In this document: positions 32,073 through 40,636 of the stretch, piece by piece
Layout of the letters: the number at the start of each line of letters is the position of its first letter
Numbering within the stretch: position 1 is the stretch's first letter
Source: Colwellia ponticola
GTDB taxonomy: Bacteria > Pseudomonadota > Gammaproteobacteria > Enterobacterales > Alteromonadaceae
Assembly (NCBI RefSeq): GCF_005885605.1
Contig: NZ_SZVP01000008.1
Location: 1-64,000 of the forward strand
Reading direction: 5' to 3'
DNA length: 64,000 nucleotides
Notes under the pieces: model-generated
Databases searched by the model: none
Told to the model about the DNA's origin: nothing
The model's input: only the letters and a program-made list of their open reading frames with translations
Position numbers and translations under genes: made by a program

Positions 32073-32711
32073 ATGACTATAGGTCTAGTTGGACGTAAAG
32101 TGGGTATGACTCGTATCTTCACAGAAGATGGTGTTTCTACTCCTGTTACGGTTATTGAAGTTGAAGCAAACCGTGTTGCTCAAGTTAAAACAGTAGACAA
32201 CGATGGTTATTCAGCACTACAAGTTACTACGGGCAAGCGTAAAGCAAGCCGTGTAACTAAACCAGCTGCTGGACATTTCGCAAAAGCTGGAATTGAAGCA
32301 GGCCGTGGCTTGTGGGAATTCCGTTTAAACGAAAATGAAGGTAGTGACATCGAAGCTGGCAGTGAAATCACTGTTTCATTATTCAATGACACAAAATTAG
32401 TAGACGTTACTGGTACGTCTAAAGGTAAAGGTTTCCAAGGCGGTATTAAGCGCTGGAACTTTACTATGCAAAATGCAACGCATGGTGTTTCTTTAGCACA
32501 TCGTTCTAACGGTTCGTTAGGTCAATGTCAAACTCCAGGTCGTGTATTTAAAGGCAAAAAAATGTCTGGTCACATGGGTGCTGTGCGTTGTACTACACAA
32601 AACCTTGAATTGGTTCGCGTTGATGCAGAACGTAACTTGTTGCTTGTTAAAGGCGCAGTTCCGGGTGCTATCAATGGCAACGTAATCATCAAACCAGCTG
32701 TTAAAGCTTAG
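32073..32711 (+). CDS. rplC: 50S ribosomal protein L3
   Basis: L3 is an early-assembling 50S protein near the peptidyl transferase centre. The true start is the ATG at 32073 ([16 protein letters not shown]) with AAGGGGAG upstream, 13 bases after the rpsJ stop; the frame extends upstream to 32022 but that part overlaps rpsJ and is not family sequence. 212 residues. The tip motif with [20 protein letters not shown] carries the Gln methylated by PrmB in E. coli. Confidence 0.98.
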   Translation: MTIGLVGRKVGMTRIFTEDGVSTPVTVIEVEANRVAQVKTVDNDGYSALQVTTGKRKASRVTKPAAGHFAKAGIEAGRGLWEFRLNENEGSDIEAGSEITVSLFNDTKLVDVTGTSKGKGFQGGIKRWNFTMQNATHGVSLAHRSNGSLGQCQTPGRVFKGKKMSGHMGAVRCTTQNLELVRVDAERNLLLVKGAVPGAINGNVIIKPAVKA

Positions 32712-32727
32712 TCCAGGAGATTTTGTG

Positions 32728-33333
32728 ATGGAATTATCATTAAAAGACGCATCAGGTGCTCTTGAAGTATCTGAAGCAACTTTTGGACGTGAGTTTAACG
32801 AAGCGTTAGTACATCAAGTAGTAGTTGCTTACGCAGCTGGTGCTCGTCAAGGTACTCGTGCTCAGAAAACTCGCTCAGAAGTTAGTGGCGGTGGTGCAAA
32901 ACCATGGCGTCAAAAAGGTACTGGCCGTGCACGTGCTGGTACTACTCGTGGTCCAATTTGGCGTTCAGGTGGCGTAACATTCGCTGCAAAACCTCAAGAC
33001 CACAGTCAAAAAGTTAACCGTAAAATGTACCGAGGTGCTATCGCTAGCATCCTATCTGAACTAGTTCGTCAAGAACGTTTAGTAGTAGTGAACGATTTTT
33101 CGGTAGAAACTCCTAAAACTAAAGACTTAGTTGCTAAGTTAAAAGGTTTAGAGCTTAAAGACGTATTGATTGTAACAAAAGAAGTTGACGAGAACTTATT
33201 CTTATCAGCACGCAACTTATACAAAGTTGACGTTCGTGACGTTGCAGCAATCGACCCAGTTAGCTTAGTTGGTTTCGAAAAAGTGTTAATCACTGCTGAT
33301 GCTGTTAAAGAAATTGAGGGGATACTAGCATGA
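32728..33333 (+). CDS. rplD: 50S ribosomal protein L4
   Basis: L4 lines the exit tunnel and in E. coli represses this operon at the leader. 201 residues. The extended loop [20 protein letters not shown] near residue 50 reaches the tunnel. The ATG at 32728 is chosen over GTG at 32725 because the family starts MELxLKDA; AGGAGA lies 10 bases upstream. Its stop overlaps the rplW start. Confidence 0.97.
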   Translation: MELSLKDASGALEVSEATFGREFNEALVHQVVVAYAAGARQGTRAQKTRSEVSGGGAKPWRQKGTGRARAGTTRGPIWRSGGVTFAAKPQDHSQKVNRKMYRGAIASILSELVRQERLVVVNDFSVETPKTKDLVAKLKGLELKDVLIVTKEVDENLFLSARNLYKVDVRDVAAIDPVSLVGFEKVLITADAVKEIEGILA

Positions 33334-33632
33334 TAAACGAAGAACGTTTGTTAAAAGTGCTTTTAGCACCAAATATTTCTGAAAAAGCAACTACCGCTGC
33401 TGAAGCAAACAACACTGTTGTTTTCAAAGTAGCTACAGATGCAACTAAAGCTGAAGTTAAAGCTGCTGTTGAGAAACTTTTCGAAGTATCTGTTGTAAGT
33501 GTTAATACACTTAATGTTAAGGGTAAAGAGAAACGTACAGGTGCTCGCACTGGTCGTCGTAACGACTGGAAAAAAGCATATGTAACTCTTAGCGAAGGTA
33601 GTGAAATCGACTTCGTTGGCGCGGAATCATAG
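33330..33632 (+). CDS. rplW: 50S ribosomal protein L23
   Basis: L23 surrounds the tunnel exit and docks trigger factor and SRP. 100 residues. [20 protein letters not shown], the [19 protein letters not shown] loop and the central helix fit the family. ATG overlaps the rplD stop by 4 bases, with GAGGGG before it. Confidence 0.97.
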   Translation: MINEERLLKVLLAPNISEKATTAAEANNTVVFKVATDATKAEVKAAVEKLFEVSVVSVNTLNVKGKEKRTGARTGRRNDWKKAYVTLSEGSEIDFVGAES

Positions 33633-33644
33633 GAGCAGCTAAAA

Positions 33645-34469
33645 ATGGCTATAGTAAAATGTAAACCTACTTCTCCGGGTCGTCGTCACCTAGTTAAAGT
33701 GGTAAACAAAGAACTTCATAAAGGTAAGCCTTATGCACCACTATTAGACACTATGTCTAAATCAGGTGGTCGTAACAATAATGGTCGTATTACTGTTCGT
33801 CATATTGGCGGCGGTCATAAGCAACATTACCGTATTGTCGATTTCAAACGTCTTAAAGATGGCATTCCAGCTAAAGTTGAGCGTTTAGAATATGATCCAA
33901 ACCGTAGTGCTAACATTGCGTTAGTATTATATGCCGATGGTGAACGTCGTTACATATTAGCCCCTAAAGGCTTATCAGCTGGTGATACTATCCAGTCTGG
34001 TGTAGACGCTCCAATCAAACCTGGTAATACAATGCCACTACGTAACATACCTCTTGGTAGTGTTATTCACGCAATCGAACTTAAGCCTGGCAAAGGTGCT
34101 CAAATAGCACGTGCAGCTGGTACTTACGCACAATTAGTTGCGAAAGACGGTGCTTACGTTACTTTACGTCTTCGCTCTGGCGAAATGCGTAAAATCGAAA
34201 CAGATTGTCGTGCTACGTTAGGTGAAATCGGCAATTCTGAACACATGCTTCGCTCTTTGGGTAAAGCTGGTGCTTCAAGATGGCGCGGTGTTCGCCCAAC
34301 GGTTCGTGGTGTTGCTATGAACCCGGTAGATCACCCACACGGTGGTGGTGAAGGTAAAACATCTGGCGGTCGTCACCCGGTATCCCCTTGGGGCGTACCA
34401 ACTAAGGGTTACAAGACTCGTTCGAACAAGCGTACTGATAAGTTTATCGTACGTCGTCGTACTAAGTAA
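33645..34469 (+). CDS. rplB: 50S ribosomal protein L2
   Basis: L2 binds the central 23S region and is needed for subunit joining. 274 residues. [19 protein letters not shown] starts it, and [20 protein letters not shown] near 225 is the most conserved segment, containing the His (HPHGGG) near the peptidyl transferase centre. ATG with AGGAG upstream. A 94-base gap with a hairpin follows before rpsS, longer than other gaps in this operon. Confidence 0.98.
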   Translation: MAIVKCKPTSPGRRHLVKVVNKELHKGKPYAPLLDTMSKSGGRNNNGRITVRHIGGGHKQHYRIVDFKRLKDGIPAKVERLEYDPNRSANIALVLYADGERRYILAPKGLSAGDTIQSGVDAPIKPGNTMPLRNIPLGSVIHAIELKPGKGAQIARAAGTYAQLVAKDGAYVTLRLRSGEMRKIETDCRATLGEIGNSEHMLRSLGKAGASRWRGVRPTVRGVAMNPVDHPHGGGEGKTSGGRHPVSPWGVPTKGYKTRSNKRTDKFIVRRRTK

Positions 34470-34500
34470 TTTAGTACATTTAATTAATATTCTGATTGCT

Positions 34501-34532
34501 GAACTTAGTTCATTTTTACATAAACTAAGTTC
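34501..34532 (+). other. intercistronic hairpin between rplB and rpsS
   Basis: GAACTTAGTT pairs perfectly with AACTAAGTTC around a 12-base loop. No T-run follows. Other gaps in this operon are 0-14 bases, so the 94-base gap with a 10-bp stem stands out. It may be a message processing or stability site. Confidence 0.6.
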
Positions 34533-34563
34533 ACATGAAGAATTATATATATAAGGATTCACC

Positions 34564-34839
34564 ATGCCACGTTCCCTCAAGAAAGGTCCATTTATTGACC
34601 TACACTTGTTGACGAAGGTAGAGAAAGCGGTGGAAAGCGGGAATAAAAAGCCAATTAAAACTTGGTCCCGTCGTTCAATGATCATTCCAACAATGATCGG
34701 ATTGACCATCGCTGTCCATAATGGCCGTCAACACGTTCCTGTATTTGTAACCGAAGAAATGATCGGTCACAAATTAGGAGAATTTGCACCAACTCGTACT
34801 TATCGCGGTCATGTCGCTGATAAGAAAGCTAAGAAGTAA
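34564..34839 (+). CDS. rpsS: 30S ribosomal protein S19
   Basis: S19 sits in the 30S head near the tRNA A site. 91 residues starting [20 protein letters not shown]. The [20 protein letters not shown] and PTRTYRGH segments are typical. ATG with AAGGAT upstream. Confidence 0.98.
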   Translation: MPRSLKKGPFIDLHLLTKVEKAVESGNKKPIKTWSRRSMIIPTMIGLTIAVHNGRQHVPVFVTEEMIGHKLGEFAPTRTYRGHVADKKAKK

Positions 34840-34850
34840 GGGGAAGTTAC

Positions 34851-35183
34851 ATGCAAGCTATTGCTATACATAAATTTGCCCGCGGTTCTGCTCAAAAGGC
34901 GCGTTTAGTTGCGGATCAAATCCGTGGCGTTAATGTAGAGAAAGCACTTGAAATTTTAACTTTCAGCAACAAATCAGCTGCTGTTTTAGTTAAAAAAGTA
35001 CTTAACTCTGCTATCGCAAATGCCGAGCATAACGAAGGTGCAGATATTGATGAATTATTCGTTAAAACTATTTTAGTTGACGATGGTCCAACAATGAAAC
35101 GTATTATGCCACGCGCGAAAGGCCGAGCCGATCGCATCATCAAGCGCACTAGTCACATCACTGTGATTGTGTCTGATACTTAG
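34851..35183 (+). CDS. rplV: 50S ribosomal protein L22
   Basis: L22 reaches into the exit tunnel by a long hairpin; changes there give macrolide resistance. 110 residues. The start [20 protein letters not shown] and the tunnel loop [20 protein letters not shown] are full family sequence, with no deletion in the loop. ATG 12 bases after rpsS, GGGGAAG upstream. Confidence 0.98.
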   Translation: MQAIAIHKFARGSAQKARLVADQIRGVNVEKALEILTFSNKSAAVLVKKVLNSAIANAEHNEGADIDELFVKTILVDDGPTMKRIMPRAKGRADRIIKRTSHITVIVSDT

Positions 35184-35195
35184 GAGTATATTAGT

Positions 35196-35891
35196 ATGGG
35201 TCAAAAAGTTAATCCTACCGGTATTCGCTTAGGTATCACGAAACCTTTCGCGTCTACTTGGTTTGCAAGCAACAAAGATTTTGCTAGCAACTTAGACGGC
35301 GACCATAAGGTTCGCGAATTTTTAAAAGAAAAGCTTCAACGTGCATCACTTTCTAAAGTGGTAATTGAACGTCCAGCTAAATCTATCCGCGTAACAATTC
35401 ACACGGCTCGTCCAGGTGTTGTTATCGGTAAGAAAGGCGAAGATGTTGAGAAATTACGTTTAGCTGTTTCTAAAATTGCTGGTGTTCCTGCTCAAATCAA
35501 CATCGCTGAAGTACGTAAGCCAGAAATGGATGCGCAGCTTGTTGCAGACAGCATTGCTAGTCAATTAGAACGTCGTGTTATGTTCCGTCGCGCTATGAAG
35601 CGTGCCGTACAAAACACTATGCGTTTAGGCGCTAAAGGCATCAAAGTACAAGTTAGTGGTCGTTTAGGCGGCGCTGATATCGCACGTGCAGAATGGTATC
35701 GTGAAGGTCGTGTACCTTTACATACATTACGTGCTGATATTGACTACGCAATTGCGCGTGGTAACACTACTTACGGTGTTATTGGTATCAAAGTTTGGAT
35801 CTTTAAAGGCGAAATTATTGGCAACATGCCATTACAAGCAGAGCAACCAGCTGCTAAGCCTAAAAGAAAGAACAACCGTAAAGCCAAGTAG
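35196..35891 (+). CDS. rpsC: 30S ribosomal protein S3
   Basis: S3 forms the mRNA entry site with S4 and S5. 231 residues. It starts [20 protein letters not shown], and the KH domain has [17 protein letters not shown] near residue 70. A lysine-rich tail follows residue 210. ATG 13 bases after rplV, with AGGAG upstream. Confidence 0.98.
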   Translation: MGQKVNPTGIRLGITKPFASTWFASNKDFASNLDGDHKVREFLKEKLQRASLSKVVIERPAKSIRVTIHTARPGVVIGKKGEDVEKLRLAVSKIAGVPAQINIAEVRKPEMDAQLVADSIASQLERRVMFRRAMKRAVQNTMRLGAKGIKVQVSGRLGGADIARAEWYREGRVPLHTLRADIDYAIARGNTTYGVIGIKVWIFKGEIIGNMPLQAEQPAAKPKRKNNRKAK

Positions 35892-35902
35892 AGGAATAGG
35901 TA

Positions 35903-36316
35903 ATGTTACAACCAAAACGTACTAAATTCCGCAAGCAATTTAAACTGCGCAACCGTGGTCTTGCTCACGTAGGTAGTTCAGTTAGCTTCGGTACTTTCGG
36001 TTTGAAATCAATGGAACGTGGTCGTATGACTGCACGCCAAATTGAAGCCGGTCGTCGTGCCATGACTCGTCATGTGAAACGTCAAGGTAAAATCTGGATA
36101 CGCGTATTCCCTGACAAACCTATTACTAAAAAACCTCTTGAGGTTCGTATGGGTAAAGGTAAGGGTTCAGTAGAATATTGGGTTTGCCAAATTCTTCCTG
36201 GTCGTGTTCTTTATGAAATGGAAGGTGTTTCTGAAGAAGTAGCACGTGAAGCTTTTGCTTTAGCTGCCTCTAAACTTCCATTCAAAACTTCCTTTGTAAC
36301 TAGGACGGCACTGTAA
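35903..36316 (+). CDS. rplP: 50S ribosomal protein L16
   Basis: L16 contacts the A-site tRNA and is essential in late 50S assembly. 137 residues starting [20 protein letters not shown], with [20 protein letters not shown] and [13 protein letters not shown]. It is one residue longer than E. coli L16 because of a small change around [10 protein letters not shown]. The C terminus overlaps the rpmC start by one base. Confidence 0.98.
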   Translation: MLQPKRTKFRKQFKLRNRGLAHVGSSVSFGTFGLKSMERGRMTARQIEAGRRAMTRHVKRQGKIWIRVFPDKPITKKPLEVRMGKGKGSVEYWVCQILPGRVLYEMEGVSEEVAREAFALAASKLPFKTSFVTRTAL

Positions 36317-36507
36317 TGAAAGTTAGTGAACTTAAAGCAAAAAGCATTGAAGAGCTAAATGCTGAATTACTAGAACTTCTTCGCGAGCAGTTTAACTACC
36401 GCATGCAAGCAAGTACTGGTCAATTAGCACAAACTCATTTGCTAAGAACTGTACGTCGCAATATTGCACGTGTTAAGACTATCATCACTGAAAAGGCAGG
36501 TAAGTAA
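36316..36507 (+). CDS. rpmC: 50S ribosomal protein L29
   Basis: L29 is a two-helix protein at the tunnel exit beside L23. 63 residues: [20 protein letters not shown], then [16 protein letters not shown], then a basic second helix. TAATG overlaps link it to rplP and rpsQ. Confidence 0.97.
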   Translation: MKVSELKAKSIEELNAELLELLREQFNYRMQASTGQLAQTHLLRTVRRNIARVKTIITEKAGK

Positions 36508-36767
36508 TGAGCGAAGTTAAAATCCGCACACTACAAGGCGTTGTTGTCAGTAACAAGATGGATAAGTCTATCGTTGTAATGATCGAACGTCGTGTTAAGC
36601 ACCCTATATACGGTAAGTACATGACGCGTTCAACTAAGTTGAAAGCGCATGATGAAGCTAACGTATGTAACGAAGGTGACTTAGTAACTATTACTGAAGT
36701 TGCGCCAATTTCTAAGTCTAAGAACTGGAAATTAGTTGACGTAATTACAAAAGCTAACGTTTTATAA
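36507..36767 (+). CDS. rpsQ: 30S ribosomal protein S17
   Basis: S17 is an early 16S-binding OB-fold protein. 86 residues. [20 protein letters not shown] and [19 protein letters not shown] are standard. Last gene of the operon here; a terminator follows, and then partial copies of the gene's own last 66 bases. In most bacteria rplN and the spc operon come next; they are absent here. Confidence 0.97.
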   Translation: MSEVKIRTLQGVVVSNKMDKSIVVMIERRVKHPIYGKYMTRSTKLKAHDEANVCNEGDLVTITEVAPISKSKNWKLVDVITKANVL

Positions 36768-36802
36768 ATTTATTTTTATAACACATTAACTTAATAGTTA
36801 AT

Positions 36803-36840
36803 AAAAACCCTTAACATTTATTTGTTAAGGGTTTTTTTTT
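36803..36840 (+). terminator. S10 operon terminator, first copy
   Basis: AACCCTTAACA / TGTTAAGGGTT stem with a short A/T loop followed by nine or more T. It lies about 35 bases after rpsQ. Confidence 0.92.
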
Positions 36841-36992
36841 TATGAGTCGCTAGTGGAGTAGTAATTGCCAATAATAATACTGCGCCAATTTCTAAGTCTG
36901 CTCATAAAGATAAGTGAAAATTAGTTGACGTCATTACAAAAGCTAACGTTTTATAAATTTATTTTTATAACACATTAACTTAATAGTTAATA

Positions 36993-37028
36993 AAAACCCT
37001 TAACATTTATTTGTTAAGGTTTTTTTTT
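36993..37028 (+). terminator. S10 operon terminator, second copy
   Basis: Same hairpin as at 36803 with one G fewer on the 3' side, so one mismatch or bulge at the base, and nine T following. Confidence 0.75.
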
Positions 37029-37180
37029 GATGAGTCGCTAGTGGAGTAGTAATTGCCAATAATAATACTGCGCCAATTTCTAAGTCTGCTCATAAAGATA
37101 AGTGAAAATTAGTTGACGTCATTACAAAAGCTAACGTTTTATAAATTTATTTTTATAACACATTAACTTAATAGTTAATA

Positions 37181-37216
37181 AAAACCCTTAACATTTATTT
37201 GTTAAGGTTTTTTTTT
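37181..37216 (+). terminator. S10 operon terminator, third copy
   Basis: Identical to the second copy. Three terminators in series lie ahead of the convergent norR gene. Confidence 0.75.
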
Positions 37217-37433
37217 GATGAGTCACTAGTGGAGTAGTAATTGCCAATAATAATACTGCGCCAATTTCTAAGTCTGCTCATAAAGATAAGTGAAAATTAG
37301 TTGACGTCATTACAAAAGCTAACGTTTTATAAATTTATTTTTATAACACATTAACTTAATAGTTAATTCAGTGCTGATTGAATAATACCAAGTTGCGTCA
37401 ACGATTACACCTGAGCCAAGATAGCCTCTTACT

Positions 37434-39041
37434 TCAAATAACTGACTTGACTACTTTAATATTTAACCGCTTGGCTATACGGTTTAAATTAGCTCTATCG
37501 GTTGATAATCGTCTCGCTGCTGCCGCCCAATTACCACCCTCTTCTTTAAGCACTTGGCTAATGAGTTGCTTTTGAAAGCTTTCTATCGCAACTTTTAAAG
37601 ACTGCGTTGGTTGCTGTGCTAATGCTTGTACTGAAGCTGACGATACTAGTGTAAATTTTTCATCCGTTATATTAAGTACTGACTCTGCCTCAAAACCAAT
37701 AACCTTAAGGGTTCCACAATCAACTTTATCAATAGATATGATCGCTTTGTCACGTTGCCGAGCACGTGCTTTTAACGTTGCACGGCTAACAACGTGTTCT
37801 AATTCACGCACATTACCTGGCCAGTTATACTGGCTTAAATGAGCAATCGCTGACTCGGTAATTTTTAACTGGGTAATGCCTAGCTTACGTCGCGTTTGCT
37901 CCACAAAATAGCCTGCTAGCAGCTGTACATCACCCACTCTCTCATACAGTCTTGGCACCCTAATAGGATAAACACTTAAACGATGATATAAGTCGGCACG
38001 AAAACGCCCTTCACCGACCTCCTCTTTTAAGTCTCTGTTGGTCGCAGCGACAATACGCACATCAACCTCTTCAACGTCGTCTTGTCCAACTGGCTGTATC
38101 TCATTACTTTGTATAGCGCGTAAAATTTTGCTTTGTGAAGCAAGTGGCAATTCACCTATCTCATCTAAAAATAAAGTACCGCCATTAGCCAGAGAAAACT
38201 TACCAGGTCTATTTTTATCTGCACCTGTAAAAGCCCCTTTTACATGACCAAAAAGTTCACTTTCAATTAGGTTTTCAGGTAAAGCCGCACAATTAACATA
38301 AACCATAGGACCATGGTGGCGCAGTGATTTATGATGTAATGTTCGAGCAACTAGCTCTTTACCAACACCTGTTTCACCATAAATTAAAATATTAAAATCA
38401 GAGCAAGCAACAATGTCTAATTCTTGCTTGAGCTGCAACATAATAGGGCTTTCACCAATAAGCTCGCCACCGTCACGCTTCCACGCCTCCTCTGTTAACT
38501 CTGCAACTACACGTTGTGAATGATCAGCCCTATTTTCAAGTTGATCTAACAAAAAAGCGGTATTTAGCGTCGCCGCCGCAATAGCTGAAATAACTTCCAG
38601 CGTACGTGCTTCAATATTCTCAAAAACATGAGGCGTTAAACTATCAATCGTTAATAAACCTAATAACTTATCCTCATAATAAAGTGGTAACCCCATACAA
38701 GAATGCACCGATAAATCCCCGGCGTGAGCAGTGACTAAGCCATCATAGGGATCAGGTAAAGGTGAATTAGCCGCAAAACGAATGGGCGATTTTGACTGGC
38801 AAATAGCCAAAAATCTGGGGTGATCGTCAACATAAAATCGACGACCTAGGGTATCTCTACTTAGCCCTTGTAAAGCGATAGGCTTAAGGACGTCACCATG
38901 AAAAGACAATAAGACTACCGCATCACACGTAATAGTTTTTCTAATCGTATCAAGTAACCTATTTAATCTATCTTTAGTGTTTAAGCTAGTCGCTAAATCA
39001 AGCGCCAGTTCGATAACAGCCGTAGATGATATTTTGTTCAT
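37434..39041 (-). CDS. norR: nitric-oxide-responsive sigma-54 activator NorR
   Basis: Senses NO through a mononuclear iron in an N-terminal GAF domain (about 1-180) and then opens sigma-54 promoters. The AAA+ domain has Walker A GETGVGKELVART near residue 215, the sigma-54 contact loop GAFTGA near 275, and FLDEIGELPLASQSKILRAI. The C-terminal Fis-type helix-turn-helix ends the protein (GGNWAAAARRLSTDRANLNR). 535 residues from the ATG at 39041; an in-frame TTG two codons earlier is less likely. Divergent from hmp with two NorR-type sites between, which identifies the target. Confidence 0.93.
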   Translation of the reverse strand: MNKISSTAVIELALDLATSLNTKDRLNRLLDTIRKTITCDAVVLLSFHGDVLKPIALQGLSRDTLGRRFYVDDHPRFLAICQSKSPIRFAANSPLPDPYDGLVTAHAGDLSVHSCMGLPLYYEDKLLGLLTIDSLTPHVFENIEARTLEVISAIAAATLNTAFLLDQLENRADHSQRVVAELTEEAWKRDGGELIGESPIMLQLKQELDIVACSDFNILIYGETGVGKELVARTLHHKSLRHHGPMVYVNCAALPENLIESELFGHVKGAFTGADKNRPGKFSLANGGTLFLDEIGELPLASQSKILRAIQSNEIQPVGQDDVEEVDVRIVAATNRDLKEEVGEGRFRADLYHRLSVYPIRVPRLYERVGDVQLLAGYFVEQTRRKLGITQLKITESAIAHLSQYNWPGNVRELEHVVSRATLKARARQRDKAIISIDKVDCGTLKVIGFEAESVLNITDEKFTLVSSASVQALAQQPTQSLKVAIESFQKQLISQVLKEEGGNWAAAARRLSTDRANLNRIAKRLNIKVVKSVI

Positions 39042-39105
39042 TAACAATCCAATTCAGCAGGGTAAGTAAATCGTATTTTTACGAAAAGCAAAGTAACACG
39101 CCTGT

Positions 39106-39116
39106 GTCTTTATGAC
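39106..39116. promoter_or_regulatory. NorR-type site 1
   Basis: GTCTTTATGAC fits the GT-N7-AC core described for NorR and is an inverted GTC-N5-GAC. It lies about 100 bases upstream of the sigma-54 element of hmp. Confidence 0.7.
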
Positions 39117-39130
39117 TACACAAAAACCGA

Positions 39131-39141
39131 GTCTATATGAC
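39131..39141. promoter_or_regulatory. NorR-type site 2
   Basis: GTCTATATGAC, differing from site 1 by one base and starting 25 bases after it. The extended context (ATGACTACA) is also repeated. Confidence 0.7.
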
Positions 39142-39206
39142 TACAACATAGATTAAAAAACGTTAAATAAAGACTAAACCTTTGAATATTAAATAATAAA
39201 AAAACA

Positions 39207-39222
39207 TGGTACTGACTTTGCA
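39207..39222 (+). promoter_or_regulatory. sigma-54 promoter of hmp
   Basis: TGGTACTGACTTTGCA has the GG and GC of the -24/-12 elements separated by 10 bases, with the rest close to TGGCAC-N5-TTGCA. It lies 90 bases before the hmp start and downstream of the NorR sites, as an enhancer-dependent promoter should. Confidence 0.85.
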
Positions 39223-39311
39223 ATTTCTTACATTACTATTGATAGCAAATCATATAAATACAACTATCAAGGTGTAACACCACTTCATTTCTGTTTACTT
39301 TAGGAGTAATC

Positions 39312-40517
39312 ATGTTAACTGATAAGCACATCGACATTATAAAAAGTACTATTCCCCTATTAGAAAATGCAGGCCCCGCGTTAACCAGTCACTTTTATCA
39401 GCGACTATTTACTCATAATCCTGAGTTACAAGACATCTTTAATATGGCTAATCAACACTCCGGCAGACAACAAGTCGCGTTATTTGAAGCCATAGCCGCC
39501 TACGCTAAAAATATCGACAACTTAGTAGTACTGACAAGTGCTGTTGAGCGTATTGCGCAAAAACATACTAGTTTCAATATTAAAGCGCCGCATTACGCTG
39601 TTGTTGGACATCATCTTATTGAAACACTGCGTGAATTAGCAAGCGATGCTTTTACCGCTGACGTTGAAGAAGCTTGGACTAATGCTTACCAGTTTTTAGC
39701 ACAAATATTTATTAACCGTGAAGCTGAGCTATACCAAGAGCGCGCTAACAGCATAGGTGGGTGGAAAGACTCAAGAGCATTTACGGTAATTAATAAAAAA
39801 GCTGAATCTACACTAGTGACCAGTTTTACTTTTGCACCTGTTGATAACAAGCCGGTGATAGGCTTTAAGCCTGGCCAATATTTAGGTATTGAAGTGTCTG
39901 ATCCGACAAAGGAATTTAAAGAAATTCGTCAATATTCTTTATCTGACAAAGCCAATAATAAAACCTATAGAATTTCAGTGAAGCGTGAAGCTAATAACGT
40001 TGCTGGTAAAGTGCATAATGGCATAGTATCAACTTATTTACATGACAAGGTTCAAGTAGGAGATGAAATTAACTTATATGCGCCAGCAGGTGATTTTTTC
40101 TTTGTTGACCGTCAAGCACCTGTGGTACTGCTTTCTGCTGGTGTCGGTATCACACCTATGCAGTCAATGTTAGAAACGTTGGCACAACAAGGGTATAACA
40201 ATTCTGTGCATTATTTACATGCTTGTGAAAACAGCGAGCAGCATTCTTTTTCAGTAAAAACAGCCCACCTGATTAGTGAAAATAACTGGCAGCAAGATAT
40301 TTGGTATCGTGATGACGTTACTGGAAACCCAGCTACAACAGGTGTTCATCAAGGTTTGATGGACTTAACTAAGATAGCGTTACCTATTGAACAAGGTAAT
40401 TTTTATCTTTGTGGTCCTATTGCTTTTATGCAATTTGCTAAACAGCAATTATTGAATTTAGGCGTGATTGCTAACAATATTCACTATGAAGTTTTTGGCC
40501 CTCATACCGAGTTATAA
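39312..40517 (+). CDS. hmp: flavohaemoglobin, nitric oxide dioxygenase
   Basis: Oxidises NO to nitrate with O2 and NAD(P)H in the cytoplasm. The globin domain (1-140) keeps Tyr29, Gln53 and the haem-ligand His85 in QKHTSF. The FAD domain has RQYSLSDK near residue 205. The NAD domain has AGVGITPMQSML near 270 and YLCGPIAFMQ near 366. 401 residues, the family length. ATG with TAGGAG upstream. Expected to be induced by NO through NorR and sigma-54 rather than NsrR. Confidence 0.97.
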   Translation: MLTDKHIDIIKSTIPLLENAGPALTSHFYQRLFTHNPELQDIFNMANQHSGRQQVALFEAIAAYAKNIDNLVVLTSAVERIAQKHTSFNIKAPHYAVVGHHLIETLRELASDAFTADVEEAWTNAYQFLAQIFINREAELYQERANSIGGWKDSRAFTVINKKAESTLVTSFTFAPVDNKPVIGFKPGQYLGIEVSDPTKEFKEIRQYSLSDKANNKTYRISVKREANNVAGKVHNGIVSTYLHDKVQVGDEINLYAPAGDFFFVDRQAPVVLLSAGVGITPMQSMLETLAQQGYNNSVHYLHACENSEQHSFSVKTAHLISENNWQQDIWYRDDVTGNPATTGVHQGLMDLTKIALPIEQGNFYLCGPIAFMQFAKQQLLNLGVIANNIHYEVFGPHTEL

Positions 40518-40552
40518 TTTTTAGGTCACACCATTTAAACAATTATTAATAC

Positions 40553-40589
40553 AAAAAAAGAAGGCAGTTTTATTACTGACTTCTTTTTT
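40553..40589. terminator. hmp terminator, possibly bidirectional
   Basis: AAAAAAGAAGGCAG and CTGACTTCTTTTTT pair with one mismatch around an 8-base loop. It sits between convergent hmp and eptA. Confidence 0.8.
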
Positions 40590-40636
40590 AAAACGTTAAC
40601 ATATTTTAAAGCCCGGCAAGCGGATATTAACAAAAT

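Larger units (their letters stand above)
36702..37366. repeat. tandem array of rpsQ 3' end plus terminator, about 3.6 units
   Basis: Units begin at 36702 (inside rpsQ), 36882, 37070 and 37258. The first is 180 bases and the next two are 188; the fourth stops at 37366 before its terminator. Each copy carries a decayed piece of the rpsQ end (with a 9-base insertion and small changes) and the downstream spacer. Copies two, three and four are nearly identical to one another. No reading frame is preserved. The whole 36768-37433 gap is essentially this array. Confidence 0.95.

Noticed and set aside
34275-34709. 144-codon minus-strand frame across rplB and rpsS
   Set aside because: Antisense shadow of ribosomal protein genes on the opposite strand.
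36702-37366. CRISPR-like array
   Set aside because: Units are 180-188 bases with no unique spacers and derive from rpsQ and its terminator.
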